From Microbacterium sp. zg-B96 (GTDB lineage: Bacteria > Actinomycetota > Actinomycetes > Actinomycetales > Microbacteriaceae): a DNA stretch of 64,000 nt. The stretch is taken from positions 2,542,001-2,606,000 of the forward strand of contig NZ_CP126738.1 in NCBI RefSeq assembly GCF_030246865.1, given 5' to 3'. A model generated the notes under the pieces. It was not told where the DNA came from. It did not search any database and saw nothing but the letters and a program-made list of their open reading frames with translations. Below, piece after piece: positions 23,956 through 32,817 of the stretch; the first letter of the stretch is position 1, and the number at the start of each line of letters is the position of its first letter. Position numbers and translations under genes: made by a program.

Positions 23956-25245
23956 GACAGCGGCGCGCAGCGGCGCGGCGGGGACGGATGCCGGGACGGC
24001 CGCGACCGACGACGACGCGACCCGCGCGCGGCGCTCCACCACGAGGTTCACGACACCCAGGGCGAACGCGAGCACAGCCGCGACCAGCGGCAGCACCATC
24101 GCCGCGCCCGCGCCGACGCTCTCGGCCACGGCACCGGTCACGGCGGCCGCGAGCGACTGCGCGAGCGCCATCGCCGACCCGAGCACGGTCATGACCGTCG
24201 CCGACCGCCCGACGGGACTGCGCGTCCCGGCCAGGCTGAACAGCGTCACCAGGGTCGGACCGACGCCCAGTCCCATGATGCAGAGCATCACCGTCACGGC
24301 CGGCACCGACCCGCTCAGCGTGAAGCCGAGCGTCGCGACGGCCAGCACGCCCGAGAACAGCAGCCAACGCCACCGCAGCGCGAACCGGGCAGGCAGCACC
24401 GCGACCGCCAGCGCCAGCACGGCCGAGCCGATCCCCATCAGGCCGTACAGCAGCGCCGCCGAGTCCACGTCGCCCTGCTCCTCCATGAACGCGGTCAGCG
24501 AGGTCAGCGTGGAGCCGAAGAACATCCCGACCGCGAAGGTCGCCGCCACCAGCACCAGCACCGGGGCGCGCAGCAGCTCGCGCGCCGGCGCGATCTCCGC
24601 GGGGCCGGCATCGGCGTGCGTGCCTGCTCCGGCGCGGGCGGTGGGGTGCAGCGCGAACGCCGTGACGAAGACGAAGCTCAGCACCGCGGCGCCGGCGATG
24701 GGCGCCCACGGCGCGATGAACGAGGCGAGGATGCCGACGACCACCGGTCCGATCACGAACGCCGTCTCGTCGGCGGCCGATTCGTACGCCATCGTCCGGG
24801 AGAAGGTGCGCTCCCGGCGGTGCGGCGACAGCAGGTTACCGATGATCGCGATCATGCGGCTGCGCGACATCGCGGCAGCCTGCGGCGCGGACAGGCCGAT
24901 GAGCAGTGCCGACAGCAGCAGCATCCATTCGGCCGAGCCGGAGAACACCACGAACGGGAACGCGGCCAGCAGCGCGCTGTTGACCAGCCCCAGCGGCACG
25001 AGCACGCGACGCTGACCGAGGCGGTCGACGGCGTCGCCCACGAGCGGCCCGGCGATCACGGTTCCGATGCCGACGGCGGCGGAGGTGAGCCCACCGAGGG
25101 CGACCGACCCGGTCGCCGAGACCACGAGCGTCAGCACGCCGACCACCATCATGGCGAACGGCAGCCGCGCGATGAACGCGATCGGGAAGTACGACCGGCC
25201 GGTGTGGTCGATCAGCGAGCGATCACGTGGGGCGGGTGCAGACAT
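23950..25245 (-). CDS. MFS transporter
   Basis: 431 residues with 12 predicted helices. The A-type motif between helices 2 and 3 is present as GDAVDRLGQRRV. A cytoplasmic charged loop (HPTARAGAGTHADAG) splits the two halves. ATG 25245 follows a poorly conserved upstream region. Its C-terminus AAVE and stop are formed by the first GAGTGA repeat copy. Substrate unknown; drug or metabolite export is typical for this DHA-like type. Confidence 0.85.
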   Translation of the reverse strand: MSAPAPRDRSLIDHTGRSYFPIAFIARLPFAMMVVGVLTLVVSATGSVALGGLTSAAVGIGTVIAGPLVGDAVDRLGQRRVLVPLGLVNSALLAAFPFVVFSGSAEWMLLLSALLIGLSAPQAAAMSRSRMIAIIGNLLSPHRRERTFSRTMAYESAADETAFVIGPVVVGILASFIAPWAPIAGAAVLSFVFVTAFALHPTARAGAGTHADAGPAEIAPARELLRAPVLVLVAATFAVGMFFGSTLTSLTAFMEEQGDVDSAALLYGLMGIGSAVLALAVAVLPARFALRWRWLLFSGVLAVATLGFTLSGSVPAVTVMLCIMGLGVGPTLVTLFSLAGTRSPVGRSATVMTVLGSAMALAQSLAAAVTGAVAESVGAGAAMVLPLVAAVLAFALGVVNLVVERRARVASSSVAAVPASVPAAPLRAAVE

Positions 25246-25377
25246 GGTGGGGTACCTCGGTTCGGCCAGCGGACAGACGTGCCGCCTTGCCTTCCCAGCA
25301 GGTAGATGCACCGTGTCGTGCGCCGCATGTTGCGGACGCACCGGCTCAAGGATAGCGCGGCGCACCTTTGAAAGGGC

Positions 25378-26073
25378 TTAAACGCCCAGTCGCCGCCTGA
25401 CGTACTCCGGGACGACAACGGATGCCGGGCCGAGCACGACCTCGTCGAACAGCGACGTGTCCTCGTGTGTCTCCAGATTCAGCAGCGCCGTCTTCGCGCC
25501 GACCGCGCTGGCGAGCGCATGGAGGGTGGATGCCGGCGACACATTGCCCGACGTGCCGATCACCCACAACTCCTCACACTGCCCCACCGCGTCATAGATC
25601 TCGTCCAGCCGGTACACCTGCTCGCCGAACCAGACCACGTCCGGCCGCAGTGTGCGGTGTCCACACGACGGGCACGGCGGCTCGTCGGCCAGGTCCTGGG
25701 CCCACGGCATCCGCTGTCCGCACGTCGTGCAGCGGGCGCTCGCAAGCTCACCGTGGATGTGGATGACGTTGCGCGACCCCGCGCGCTCGTGCAGGTCGTC
25801 GACGTTCTGCGTGACGATCAGCACATCCCCCTCCAGCGCCCGCTCCAGTTCGGCGAGCGCGCGGTGCGCCGGATTGGGTTCGGCCGCGCGCGCCGCCCGG
25901 CGCCGCTGGTCGTAGAACGCGTGCACGAGCGCCGGGTTGCGGGCGAAGCCCTCGGGGGTGGCGACGTCCTCGATGCGATGTTCCTCCCACAGCCCGTCGG
26001 CGGCGCGGAAGGTCGCCAGCCCCGACTCCGCCGACACTCCCGCCCCGGTGAGGATGACGATGCGTGCGGCCAT
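25378..26073 (-). CDS. cobB: SIR2-family NAD-dependent protein deacylase (CobB type)
   Basis: 231 residues. GAGVSAESG (10-18) binds NAD, QNVDDLH at 89-95, catalytic H107 in HIHG, and zinc cysteines at 115, 118, 134 and 137. Y54 and R57 in FYDQRRR are the pair that recognises succinyl or malonyl groups in class III sirtuins, so desuccinylation as well as deacetylation is likely. A TAGCGT box ends 6 nt before ATG 26073, so the gene looks leaderless. Confidence 0.92.
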   Translation of the reverse strand: MAARIVILTGAGVSAESGLATFRAADGLWEEHRIEDVATPEGFARNPALVHAFYDQRRRAARAAEPNPAHRALAELERALEGDVLIVTQNVDDLHERAGSRNVIHIHGELASARCTTCGQRMPWAQDLADEPPCPSCGHRTLRPDVVWFGEQVYRLDEIYDAVGQCEELWVIGTSGNVSPASTLHALASAVGAKTALLNLETHEDTSLFDEVVLGPASVVVPEYVRRRLGV

Positions 26074-26079
26074 GCTTCG

Positions 26080-26085
26080 ACGCTA
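26080..26085 (-). promoter_or_regulatory. Leaderless -10 TAGCGT of the sirtuin gene
   Basis: TAGCGT on the minus strand is separated from ATG 26073 by exactly 6 nt, and no ribosome binding site is present. Confidence 0.55.
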
Positions 26086-26109
26086 CTCGCGCCGTGGCAG
26101 GGTGTCCGT

Positions 26110-26646
26110 ATGGTCTCCCCGCAGGCGCTCAGCGAACCCGATCGCCGCACCGTTGCCGCGTGGGCGGCCGACTGCGCCGAGCGGGTGCTGTGGATCTTCG
26201 AGGCGGACGCGCCGGCCGACGACCGGGCGCGCGACGCCATCGCCCGAGCGCGCGCCTTCGCCCGGGGTGAGCTCGGTGCGGCCGGTGAGATCAAGCGGCG
26301 CTTCGTCGCCGGGCGCGCGGCCGGCGCCGCCGACTCACCGGCCGCGAAGGCTGCGGCGCGGGCCGCTGCGCAGGCTGCGGGTGTCGCCCACATGGGCGCT
26401 CATGCGCTGGGTGCGGCCGCCTACGCGGCGCGAGCCGCAGCGCTGGCCTCGCCCGACGCCCCGGATGCCGCGCGTGACGAGGTGCGGTGGCAGCTCGCGC
26501 ACATGAGCGATCCGACCAAGGCGGCGCTTGCCCTCCTGCCACCGCTGGGCGAGGACTCCGCCGGGCCGCTCGGGCCAGGGCTGCTCGCGTCCGGCGTCCT
26601 CGGCGAGATCATCCGCGAGATTCAGACACACACGGGCACGCGTTAG
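26110..26646 (+). CDS. Putative immunity-like protein (Imm-5-like), Ala-rich
   Basis: 178 residues. The N-terminus ([31 protein letters not shown]) and the following Ala-rich helices ([36 protein letters not shown]) match the pattern I know from proteins annotated as putative immunity proteins. No toxin gene is adjacent, so the label rests on similarity only. A CAGGGT sequence ends 6 nt before the ATG, suggesting leaderless expression. It converges on trhO with a 4-bp overlap of the stops. Confidence 0.6.
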   Translation: MVSPQALSEPDRRTVAAWAADCAERVLWIFEADAPADDRARDAIARARAFARGELGAAGEIKRRFVAGRAAGAADSPAAKAAARAAAQAAGVAHMGAHALGAAAYAARAAALASPDAPDAARDEVRWQLAHMSDPTKAALALLPPLGEDSAGPLGPGLLASGVLGEIIREIQTHTGTR

Positions 26647-27371
26647 CGCGGCGCGAGGTCGGGTGACAGGGCTTCGCGCTCGTCGAAGACGAAGCACTCG
26701 CCCGTCCAGTGGTCGCCGCCGACCTGCTCGAAGTAGCCGAGGATGCCGCCGTCCAGCTGGAACGCGTCGATCCCCTCTTCCCGGAGGTGGATCGCGGCCT
26801 TCTCGCAGCGGATGCCACCGGTGCAGAAGCTGACCACCGTCTTGCCTTCCAGGTCGTCGCGATGCGACGCCGCGGCACCCGGGAACTGCGTGAAGCGCTC
26901 GATGCGCCAGTCCACCGCGCCGCGGAACGTGCCGTAGTCGACCTCGAACGCGTTGCGGGTGTCCAGCAGCACGACGTCGCGGCCGTCGTCGTCGTGTCCC
27001 TGCTGCAACCAGCGGTGCAGCGTCGCCGGGGCGACGGCGGGCGCGCGGCCCGCCTCGGGGCGGATGGTGGGGCGGTCCATGCGGATGATCTCTCGCTTGA
27101 GCCTCACGAGCATCTTGCCGAAGGGCTGCGCCTCGGACCAGCTCTCCTTCGGGGTGAGGGCGGCGAAGCGCGGATCGGCGCGCAGGTCGGCCACGAAGCC
27201 GCGGACGGCGGTGGCGTCGCCGGCGAGGAAGAGGTTGATGCCCTCCTCGGCGAGCAGGATGGTGCCCTTCAGCCCCGCGGCATCCGCTCTGCTGCGCAGC
27301 AGCGGGCGGAGGGTCTCGCGGTCGTCGATCCGGGTGAACAGATACGCCGAGATGTTGAGGACGGCAGGCAC
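26643..27371 (-). CDS. trhO: tRNA uridine hydroxylase TrhO (rhodanese-like)
   Basis: 242 residues from GTG 27371. The N-terminal domain ([28 protein letters not shown]) and the rhodanese domain with active-site C183 and second C189 in [12 protein letters not shown] define the YceA/TrhO family. TrhO hydroxylates uridine 34 of some tRNAs to 5-hydroxyuridine using O2. The length is a little shorter than in E. coli. A TAAGCT box ends 7 nt before the GTG, supporting this start as leaderless. Confidence 0.9.
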   Translation of the reverse strand: MPAVLNISAYLFTRIDDRETLRPLLRSRADAAGLKGTILLAEEGINLFLAGDATAVRGFVADLRADPRFAALTPKESWSEAQPFGKMLVRLKREIIRMDRPTIRPEAGRAPAVAPATLHRWLQQGHDDDGRDVVLLDTRNAFEVDYGTFRGAVDWRIERFTQFPGAAASHRDDLEGKTVVSFCTGGIRCEKAAIHLREEGIDAFQLDGGILGYFEQVGGDHWTGECFVFDEREALSPDLAPR

Positions 27372-27378
27372 AGGCTCC

Positions 27379-27384
27379 AGCTTA
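27379..27384 (-). promoter_or_regulatory. -10 TAAGCT of trhO
   Basis: A TANNNT box 7 nt before GTG 27371 on the minus strand. It decides the start, since the next in-frame ATG lies about 90 codons inside the gene. Confidence 0.45.
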
Positions 27385-27417
27385 CGGAGCGCACGGAGGG
27401 CATCCGCACCCACGCGA

Positions 27418-27449
27418 AGACCCCGCCGGCACAAGGCGCGGCGGGGTCT
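27418..27449. terminator. Hairpin terminator after the SRPBCC gene
   Basis: Ten-bp perfect arms AGACCCCGCC (27418-27427) and GGCGGGGTCT (27440-27449) around a 12-nt loop, 8 bp past the minus-strand stop at 27457. Confidence 0.75.
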
Positions 27450-27456
27450 CAGGCGG

Positions 27457-27909
27457 TCAGCTCACGTCGCCGCGCCACGCACCGGTCTCGGTGCCGCGCG
27501 ACTCGATGAACTCCTTGAACTTCTTCAAGTCCTTCTTGACGGCATGGTCGTCCCAGCCGATCGCGGCGCCGACCTTCTCGGCGAAGCCTTCCGGCGTCCA
27601 GTCCAGCTGCACCGTCACGCGCGTAGTGGTGTCGTCGAGCCGGTGGAAGGTCACGACACCGGCGTGGTCGACATCGCCGGTGATGCTGTTCCACGCGACG
27701 CGCTCGTCGGGGTGCTGCTCGCTGATCTTGGCGGTGAACTCGCGGTGCACTCCAGCGACGGTCACCTTCCACAGCGTGGTCTGGTCATCGCCCTGGGTGA
27801 TCGAGTCGACGAAGGTCAGAAACTCGGGGAACGACTCGAACTGGGTCCACTGGTTGTAGGCGACCGACACGGGGACGTTGACATCGATGCTCTCGGTGAT
27901 ACGGGCCAT
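27457..27909 (-). CDS. SRPBCC-family (START-like) protein
   Basis: 150 residues from ATG 27909. The pattern [28 protein letters not shown] at the N-terminus and [12 protein letters not shown] late in the chain are typical of polyketide-cyclase/coenzyme Q-binding START-like proteins. These form a hydrophobic pocket for a lipid or cofactor. Substrate unknown. Own terminator downstream. Confidence 0.85.
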   Translation of the reverse strand: MARITESIDVNVPVSVAYNQWTQFESFPEFLTFVDSITQGDDQTTLWKVTVAGVHREFTAKISEQHPDERVAWNSITGDVDHAGVVTFHRLDDTTTRVTVQLDWTPEGFAEKVGAAIGWDDHAVKKDLKKFKEFIESRGTETGAWRGDVS

Positions 27910-27999
27910 GGGCATTCCTTTCTCCGAACGGGATGACACGCCCATCGTGTCGCGCACGCCCCGCCGTGGTGAAGGGGTTGCCCGGAACCGGCTCGTCTG

Positions 28000-28500
28000 T
28001 TATCCCCGAGCGAGCTCGCCGAGCGCGTCCCCGGTGAGCCGCTGGGTCGTCCACTCGCTCATGGGCTCGGCGCCGATCGCGCGGTAGAACGCGATCGACG
28101 GCGCGTTCCAATCCAGCACCGTCCACTCCAGTCGCGAGTAGTCCCGCTCCACGCACAGCGCGGCCAGCGACGCGATGAGCGCCTTGCCGTATCCGCTGCC
28201 GCGGTGCTGCTCATGCACGTACAGATCCTCGAGCCAGATGCCGTGGCGACCGGTCCACGTCGAGTACGTCAGGAACCAGATCGCGATCCCCACGATCTCG
28301 CCCTCGCGCTCCACGACGTGCGCGAACACGCGCGGCTCGTCCCCGAACAGGGCGGCGGTGATGGCGGGCTCGGTGTTGGCCACGGCATCCGGCTCGCGTT
28401 CGTATACGGCGAGATCCACGATGCGGGCGAGGATGCCGGGCTCGTCGCCGGGCCGGGCGGCGCGCAGCACAGCGCCGTCGTCGAAGGTGCGGAAGATCAC
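28000..28500 (-). CDS. GNAT-family N-acetyltransferase
   Basis: 166 residues, GTG start at 28500. The acetyl-CoA loop is HRGSGYGKALIASLA, followed by VLDWNAPSIAFYRAIGAEP, which resembles spermidine/diamine acetyltransferases (LEDLYVHEQHRG). It probably acetylates a small amine. A TAGGCT box ends 6 nt before the start. Confidence 0.88.
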   Translation of the reverse strand: MIFRTFDDGAVLRAARPGDEPGILARIVDLAVYEREPDAVANTEPAITAALFGDEPRVFAHVVEREGEIVGIAIWFLTYSTWTGRHGIWLEDLYVHEQHRGSGYGKALIASLAALCVERDYSRLEWTVLDWNAPSIAFYRAIGAEPMSEWTTQRLTGDALGELARG

Positions 28501-28506
28501 GCCCCG

Positions 28507-28512
28507 AGCCTA
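28507..28512 (-). promoter_or_regulatory. Leaderless -10 TAGGCT of the acetyltransferase gene
   Basis: TAGGCT on the minus strand, then exactly 6 nt, then GTG 28500; no Shine-Dalgarno sequence. Confidence 0.55.
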
Positions 28513-28662
28513 CGGGGCGGGTCCCGGTCGGCATCCGTTCGCCGGAATGCGGAGATCCGCCGGAACGCGGATGCCTGCGCGCCAGCGGCCCTCACCCCGG
28601 CAGATCCCCTCACCCCGGCAAGACCGCAACGCCGCGCGCGCAGACCGCCACCCCGGAAAACA

Positions 28663-28668
28663 TACAAT
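28663..28668 (+). promoter_or_regulatory. -10 box TACAAT upstream of sulP
   Basis: TACAAT in an A-rich stretch about 50 bp before the SulP start. No good -35 is seen. The rest of the 216-bp gap holds only two imperfect copies of CCCTCACCCCGGCA. Confidence 0.4.
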
Positions 28669-28716
28669 CGACACGCCCGCCTTTGTGCCTCCGCGCACCC
28701 CCGTCAAGGAGTCCGC

Positions 28717-30219
28717 GTGACCGCCCCCGCCCGCCCTCGCATCGAATCCACCGTGGTGCAGGCCCTGCGCAGCCCCCGTCTGCTCACCCGCGAGGTGCTC
28801 GCCGGACTGGTTGTCGCGATCGCCCTCATCCCCGAGTCGATCGCGTTCTCCCTCATCGTCGGCGTGGACCCCCGCGTCGGGCTGTTCTCCTCGTTCGTCA
28901 TGGCCGTCGTCATCGCCTTCACCGGCGGCCGCCCGGCGATGATCACCGCCGCGACTGGAGCGGTCGCGCTCGTGATCGCACCCGTCGCCCGCGAGTACGG
29001 CATGGACTACCTCATCGCGACCGTGATGCTCGCGGGCGTGCTGCAGATCCTGCTCGCCGCGCTCGGGGTCGCGAAGCTCATGCGCTTCATCCCCCGCAGC
29101 GTCATGGTGGGCTTCGTCAACGCGCTCGCGATCCTCGTCTTCGTCTCGCAGCTGCCGCACCTGATCGAGGTGCCGTGGGCGGTGTATCCGCTCGTGGTCG
29201 TGGGGCTGGCGATCCTGTACCTGTGGCCGCGGTTGACCCGCGCCGTGCCGGCACCGCTCATCGCGATCGTCGTGCTCACCTGCGTCGTGGTGGTCTTCGG
29301 CATCGCCGTCCCCACCGTCGGCGACCAGGGCGAGCTGCCCCGCAGCCTCCCGGAGCTGTTCATCCCGAACGTGCCGCTCCAGTGGGAAACGCTGCAGATC
29401 ATCGCCCCATATGCCCTCGCCGTCGCGGTGGTGGGCCTGCTGGAATCGCTGTTGACCGCCAAGCTCGTCGACGACATCACCGACACCCACTCCCGCAAGA
29501 CCCGTGAGGCGTGGGGTCAGGGCGTCGCGAACGTCGCCTCGGGCCTGTTCGGCGGCATGGGCGGCTGCGCCATGATCGGCCAGACCATGATCAACGTGAA
29601 GGCCTCCGGCGCGCGCACCCGCATCTCCACATTCATGGCGGGGGTGTTCCTGCTGATCCTCGTCGTGGTGCTGGGCGACATCGTCGCGATCATCCCGATG
29701 GCCGCGCTGGTCGCGGTGATGATCCTGGTGTCGGTGGGCTCGTTCGACTGGCACAGCATCCGCCCGTCCACCCTCAAGCGGATGCCGCGCAGCGAAACCC
29801 TCGTGATGATCGTGACCGTCGCGGTCACGGTGTGGACCCACAACCTCGCCCTCGGCGTCGCCGCCGGAGTGCTCACCGCGATGGTGGCCTTCGCCCGGCG
29901 CGTCGCCCACTTCACCACCGTCACCCGCACCGTCGACGACTCCCCCGAAGGACCGGTGGCCCGCTACACCGTCGACGGTGAGCTGTTCTTCGCCTCCAGC
30001 AACGACCTCACGACTCAGTTCGACTACGCCGCGGACCCCGAGCGGGTCGTGATCGACATGACCCGGTCCCACGTATGGGATGCCTCGACGGTGGCCGCCC
30101 TCGACGCGATCGTCACGAAGTATGCCGCCCGCGGCATCCAGGTGGAGCTGGTCGGTATGAACGATTCCACCGCGGCGTTGCACGGCCGGCTCAGCGGCGA
30201 GGTCGACGGCGTGCTCTGA
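28717..30219 (+). CDS. SulP-family anion transporter with STAS domain
   Basis: 500 residues from GTG 28717, preceded by AAGGAG. About ten to twelve helices carry SulP motifs: GLVVAIALIPESIAFSLIVG near the N-terminus, FTGGRPAMITAATGAVALV, and GLFGGMGGCAMIGQTMINVKASG. A short STAS domain forms the last 90 residues (VVIDMTRSHVWDASTVAALD). These proteins carry sulfate, bicarbonate or dicarboxylates across the membrane. No carbonic anhydrase is adjacent, so the anion is open. Confidence 0.9.
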   Translation: MTAPARPRIESTVVQALRSPRLLTREVLAGLVVAIALIPESIAFSLIVGVDPRVGLFSSFVMAVVIAFTGGRPAMITAATGAVALVIAPVAREYGMDYLIATVMLAGVLQILLAALGVAKLMRFIPRSVMVGFVNALAILVFVSQLPHLIEVPWAVYPLVVVGLAILYLWPRLTRAVPAPLIAIVVLTCVVVVFGIAVPTVGDQGELPRSLPELFIPNVPLQWETLQIIAPYALAVAVVGLLESLLTAKLVDDITDTHSRKTREAWGQGVANVASGLFGGMGGCAMIGQTMINVKASGARTRISTFMAGVFLLILVVVLGDIVAIIPMAALVAVMILVSVGSFDWHSIRPSTLKRMPRSETLVMIVTVAVTVWTHNLALGVAAGVLTAMVAFARRVAHFTTVTRTVDDSPEGPVARYTVDGELFFASSNDLTTQFDYAADPERVVIDMTRSHVWDASTVAALDAIVTKYAARGIQVELVGMNDSTAALHGRLSGEVDGVL

Positions 30220-30225
30220 CGCCGG

Positions 30226-31113
30226 CTACCCGGCGCCGACCAGCGCTGGGTCTGGTTGGTCCCATGTCTGCGTCGTGCGCAGCACCCAGTACAGGCAGAA
30301 CAGCGCGAGCGCGGCGAACTCGCACACGAACACCAACGGGAAGTCCGAGGCAGCCGGCCTGCCGACGGCCACGAAGACGGTGACCACCAGCAGGTCCGCC
30401 GCCATCAGCACCGCGATCACGGCGTACCCGACCCGCACGGCCTGGGACGGCGGCGGCTCGGGCGCCCAGTCGGTGCGCAGCGCGTCCAGCAGGGCGACGA
30501 CCGCCAGGATCCCGAAGAACCCGGTCGTCGCCACCCCGTGCCCGAACCCGACGAACGATTCGCGGCCCAGCGCCCACCACGCCCACACGCCTGCGAGCAC
30601 GACGACGGCGACCACGATCGAGGGCCAGGTGCGCGAAAGGGCGGCGCCCCCGGCATCCGCCCGCACGCCCAGCAGGACGGCCACCACCACGGCGAGCGCG
30701 CCCACGATGAGGTAGGTCACGATGCCGTTGTCAATGGCCGGGTGCACGGAGGCGGGCACGCACGGGACGCCGCCGCACCCGGGGGCGTCGGCGATCGCGA
30801 AGACCGGGGTCGGGATGACCGCCACGAGCGGGGCGAGCAGCGCCGCCGCGTCCAGCAGTGCGCGCTGCGGCCCACGCCCGGAGAGGGCGAGCAGGCCCAG
30901 GGATGCCGCGATCAGCGCCCCCACGAACGCGACCTGCGCGGCGGTGTAGTAGTAGGCGCTGATCGATTCCAGCACGCCGACGTCGGGCACGGCCACACCG
31001 ACGGCGACGGCGATCGCCACCGCCGTCCCCGCCACCCCCAGGCGCAGGTAGCGGTACGTGCGTTGCAGCGACGTATCCGCTGCGACCGCGCCGCCCCCGG
31101 CATCCTGCGTCAT
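30226..31113 (-). CDS. Eight-helix integral membrane protein
   Basis: 295 residues from ATG 31113; the stop lies 7 bp from that of sulP. About eight hydrophobic helices. A loop has two cysteines in APGCGGVPCVPASVHPAID, possibly an external disulfide. Helix 2 region ESISAYYYTAAQ recalls DUF998-type proteins, but I am not sure of the family. A TACGCT box ends 6 nt before the ATG. Confidence 0.75.
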   Translation of the reverse strand: MTQDAGGGAVAADTSLQRTYRYLRLGVAGTAVAIAVAVGVAVPDVGVLESISAYYYTAAQVAFVGALIAASLGLLALSGRGPQRALLDAAALLAPLVAVIPTPVFAIADAPGCGGVPCVPASVHPAIDNGIVTYLIVGALAVVVAVLLGVRADAGGAALSRTWPSIVVAVVVLAGVWAWWALGRESFVGFGHGVATTGFFGILAVVALLDALRTDWAPEPPPSQAVRVGYAVIAVLMAADLLVVTVFVAVGRPAASDFPLVFVCEFAALALFCLYWVLRTTQTWDQPDPALVGAG

Positions 31114-31119
31114 GGCGTG

Positions 31120-31125
31120 AGCGTA
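31120..31125 (-). promoter_or_regulatory. Leaderless -10 TACGCT
   Basis: Exactly 6 nt before ATG 31113 on the minus strand. It decides between the internal ATG and an in-frame upstream start at 31161. Confidence 0.55.
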
Positions 31126-31245
31126 GCGCGGGCCGGCCACGGCGCGCCCGGCCTCTAGCACTCAGCGCGCACGGCTGCAAGCACGTGCACACCTTACGGG
31201 CACCGGCCTACGTTCGTAGACACCCCGATCGAACAGGAGCCCGAA

Positions 31246-31818
31246 ATGGCGAAGACCACGACGAACAAGAGCACCTCGACGACCGCGACCCCCAACCGCC
31301 GGCGCAGCGCCCGCGGCGGTGCCGGCGCGAAGCTGACCAAGGAGGAGAACGCCGAGAAGGGCTTCACCGCCACGGCCGACCTCAGCGAGAACCTGCAGAA
31401 GGTGCTCGTGGACCTCATCGAACTGTCGCTGCAGGGCAAGCAGGCCCACTGGAACGTGGTGGGGACGAACTTCCGCGACACGCACCAGCAGCTGGACGAG
31501 ATCATCGATTCGGCCCGCGAATTCGCCGACACGATCGCCGAGCGCATGCGCGCCCTGCATGCCCTTCCCGACGGCCGCAGCGACGTGGTCGCGCAGACCA
31601 CCACCCTGCCGGAGTTCCCGCAGGGCGAGATCGCCACCACCGAGGTCATCGACCTCATGACCGAGCGTCTCGACGATGTCTGCGGCACCTGCCGCGACGT
31701 GCACGACGACGTCGACGAGGAAGACCCCACGAGCGCTGACATCCTGCACGCGGTGCTGGAACGCCTTGAGCAGCTCTCGTGGATGGTGAGCGCGGAGAAT
31801 CGCACGCCGAAGCGCTGA
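31246..31818 (+). CDS. dps: Dps-family DNA-binding ferritin-like protein
   Basis: 190 residues. A Lys/Thr/Arg-rich N-terminal tail of about 30 residues should bind DNA. The ferroxidase residues follow as QAHWN (H68), RDTHQQLDEI (H80, D84) and the D/E set in DSAREFADTIAER. Dps dodecamers store iron and protect DNA from peroxide. ATG 31246 follows AGGAG; a TACGTT -10 is at 31208-31213. It ends in a strong terminator. Confidence 0.92.
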   Translation: MAKTTTNKSTSTTATPNRRRSARGGAGAKLTKEENAEKGFTATADLSENLQKVLVDLIELSLQGKQAHWNVVGTNFRDTHQQLDEIIDSAREFADTIAERMRALHALPDGRSDVVAQTTTLPEFPQGEIATTEVIDLMTERLDDVCGTCRDVHDDVDEEDPTSADILHAVLERLEQLSWMVSAENRTPKR

Positions 31819-31838
31819 TCCTCTCGCGCAGGTGAAAC

Positions 31839-31870
31839 GAAAGCCCGTCCGGTTCGCCGGACGGGCTTTC
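31839..31870. terminator. Strong hairpin with UUCG loop, bidirectional
   Basis: Arms of 14 bp (31839-31852 and 31857-31870) close a TTCG tetraloop and carry A/T runs at both ends. It lies between convergent dps and the SDR gene and should serve both. Confidence 0.9.
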
Positions 31871-31896
31871 ATCGTTGCGGGGTAGGGCGACGCGTC

Positions 31897-32793
31897 TCAG
31901 GGGGTCGGCATCCCGCCATTGACGTTCAGCGTCTCGCCGATGACGTAGCTGGACTCCGCCGAGGCGAGGAAGACGTACGCCGGCGCGAGCTCGGCGGGCT
32001 GTCCCATGCGCCCGAGGGGCGTCTGCTCGCCGAACTCCTCGAGCTTCTCCGGCGGCTGACCGTCGGTGGGCTGGAGCGGCGTCCAGATCGGTCCCGGGGC
32101 CACGGCGTTCACCCGGATCCCCTTGGGCGCGAGCTGCTCGGCCAGGCCCTTCGTGAAAGCGTTGATGGTGGCCTTCGTCGAGGCGTAGTCCACCAGGATG
32201 CCGGACGGCGAGTACGCCTGGATCGACGTGGTGTTGATGATCGTCGATCCCGGGGTCAGGTGCGGCAGCGCCGCCTTGGTGATCCAGAACATCGCGTACA
32301 CGTTCGTCTTGAACGTGTGATCGAACTGCTCATCGGTCAGCGTCGTCAGGTCCTCGTTGTAGACCTGCTTGCCGGCGTTGTTGACGAGGATGTCCAGGCC
32401 CCCGAGCCCTTCGACCGTCTGGGCGACGAGGTCGCGGCAGTACGCCGGGTCCTTGAGGTCGCCCGGCAGCGTCAGCACGGTCGCGCCGGCGTCGCGCAGG
32501 ATGCCGGCGATGCGCTCGGCGTCCTTCTCCTCCTCCGGAAGGTACGACAGGGCGACGTCGGCGCCCTCGCGCGCGAACGCGATCGCGGTGGCGGCGCCGA
32601 TGCCGGAGTCGCCCCCGGTGATGAGCGCCTTGCGGCCGGTCAGGCGGCCGGAGCCGCGGTAGCTGTCCTCGCCGAGGTCGGCCTTGTCTGTGAGCTCGGC
32701 ATCCAGGCCGGGCTCCGACATCTCCTGGTTCTCGGGCTCGATGTCGGCGTAGAGCTTCGCCGGGTCGGTGAACGTGTACTGGTCCCGTGACAT
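31897..32793 (-). CDS. SDR-family oxidoreductase (YhdF/YghA type)
   Basis: 298 residues with a 50-residue N-terminal extension (YTFTDPAKLYADIEPENQ) typical of this extended SDR group. Cofactor loop TGGDSGIG at 59-66, NNAG at 138-141, catalytic S190, Y203 and K207 (SPSGILVDYASTK), and a C-terminal GETLNVNGG. Probably a general-stress NAD(P)-dependent dehydrogenase. It is downstream of the GH15 gene on the same strand. Confidence 0.9.
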   Translation of the reverse strand: MSRDQYTFTDPAKLYADIEPENQEMSEPGLDAELTDKADLGEDSYRGSGRLTGRKALITGGDSGIGAATAIAFAREGADVALSYLPEEEKDAERIAGILRDAGATVLTLPGDLKDPAYCRDLVAQTVEGLGGLDILVNNAGKQVYNEDLTTLTDEQFDHTFKTNVYAMFWITKAALPHLTPGSTIINTTSIQAYSPSGILVDYASTKATINAFTKGLAEQLAPKGIRVNAVAPGPIWTPLQPTDGQPPEKLEEFGEQTPLGRMGQPAELAPAYVFLASAESSYVIGETLNVNGGMPTP

Positions 32794-32817
32794 GGTGTTC
32801 CCTCTCTCTCGTGATGG

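Noticed and set aside
28589..28622. Direct repeat CCCTCACCCCGGCA twice
   Set aside because: Only two imperfect copies with no symmetry or partner elsewhere in the window.
28510..30183. Long minus-strand open frame of 557 codons opposite sulP
   Set aside because: Composition is His/Arg/Asp/Gly-rich nonsense typical of an antisense GC-frame shadow; the plus strand encodes a clear SulP protein.
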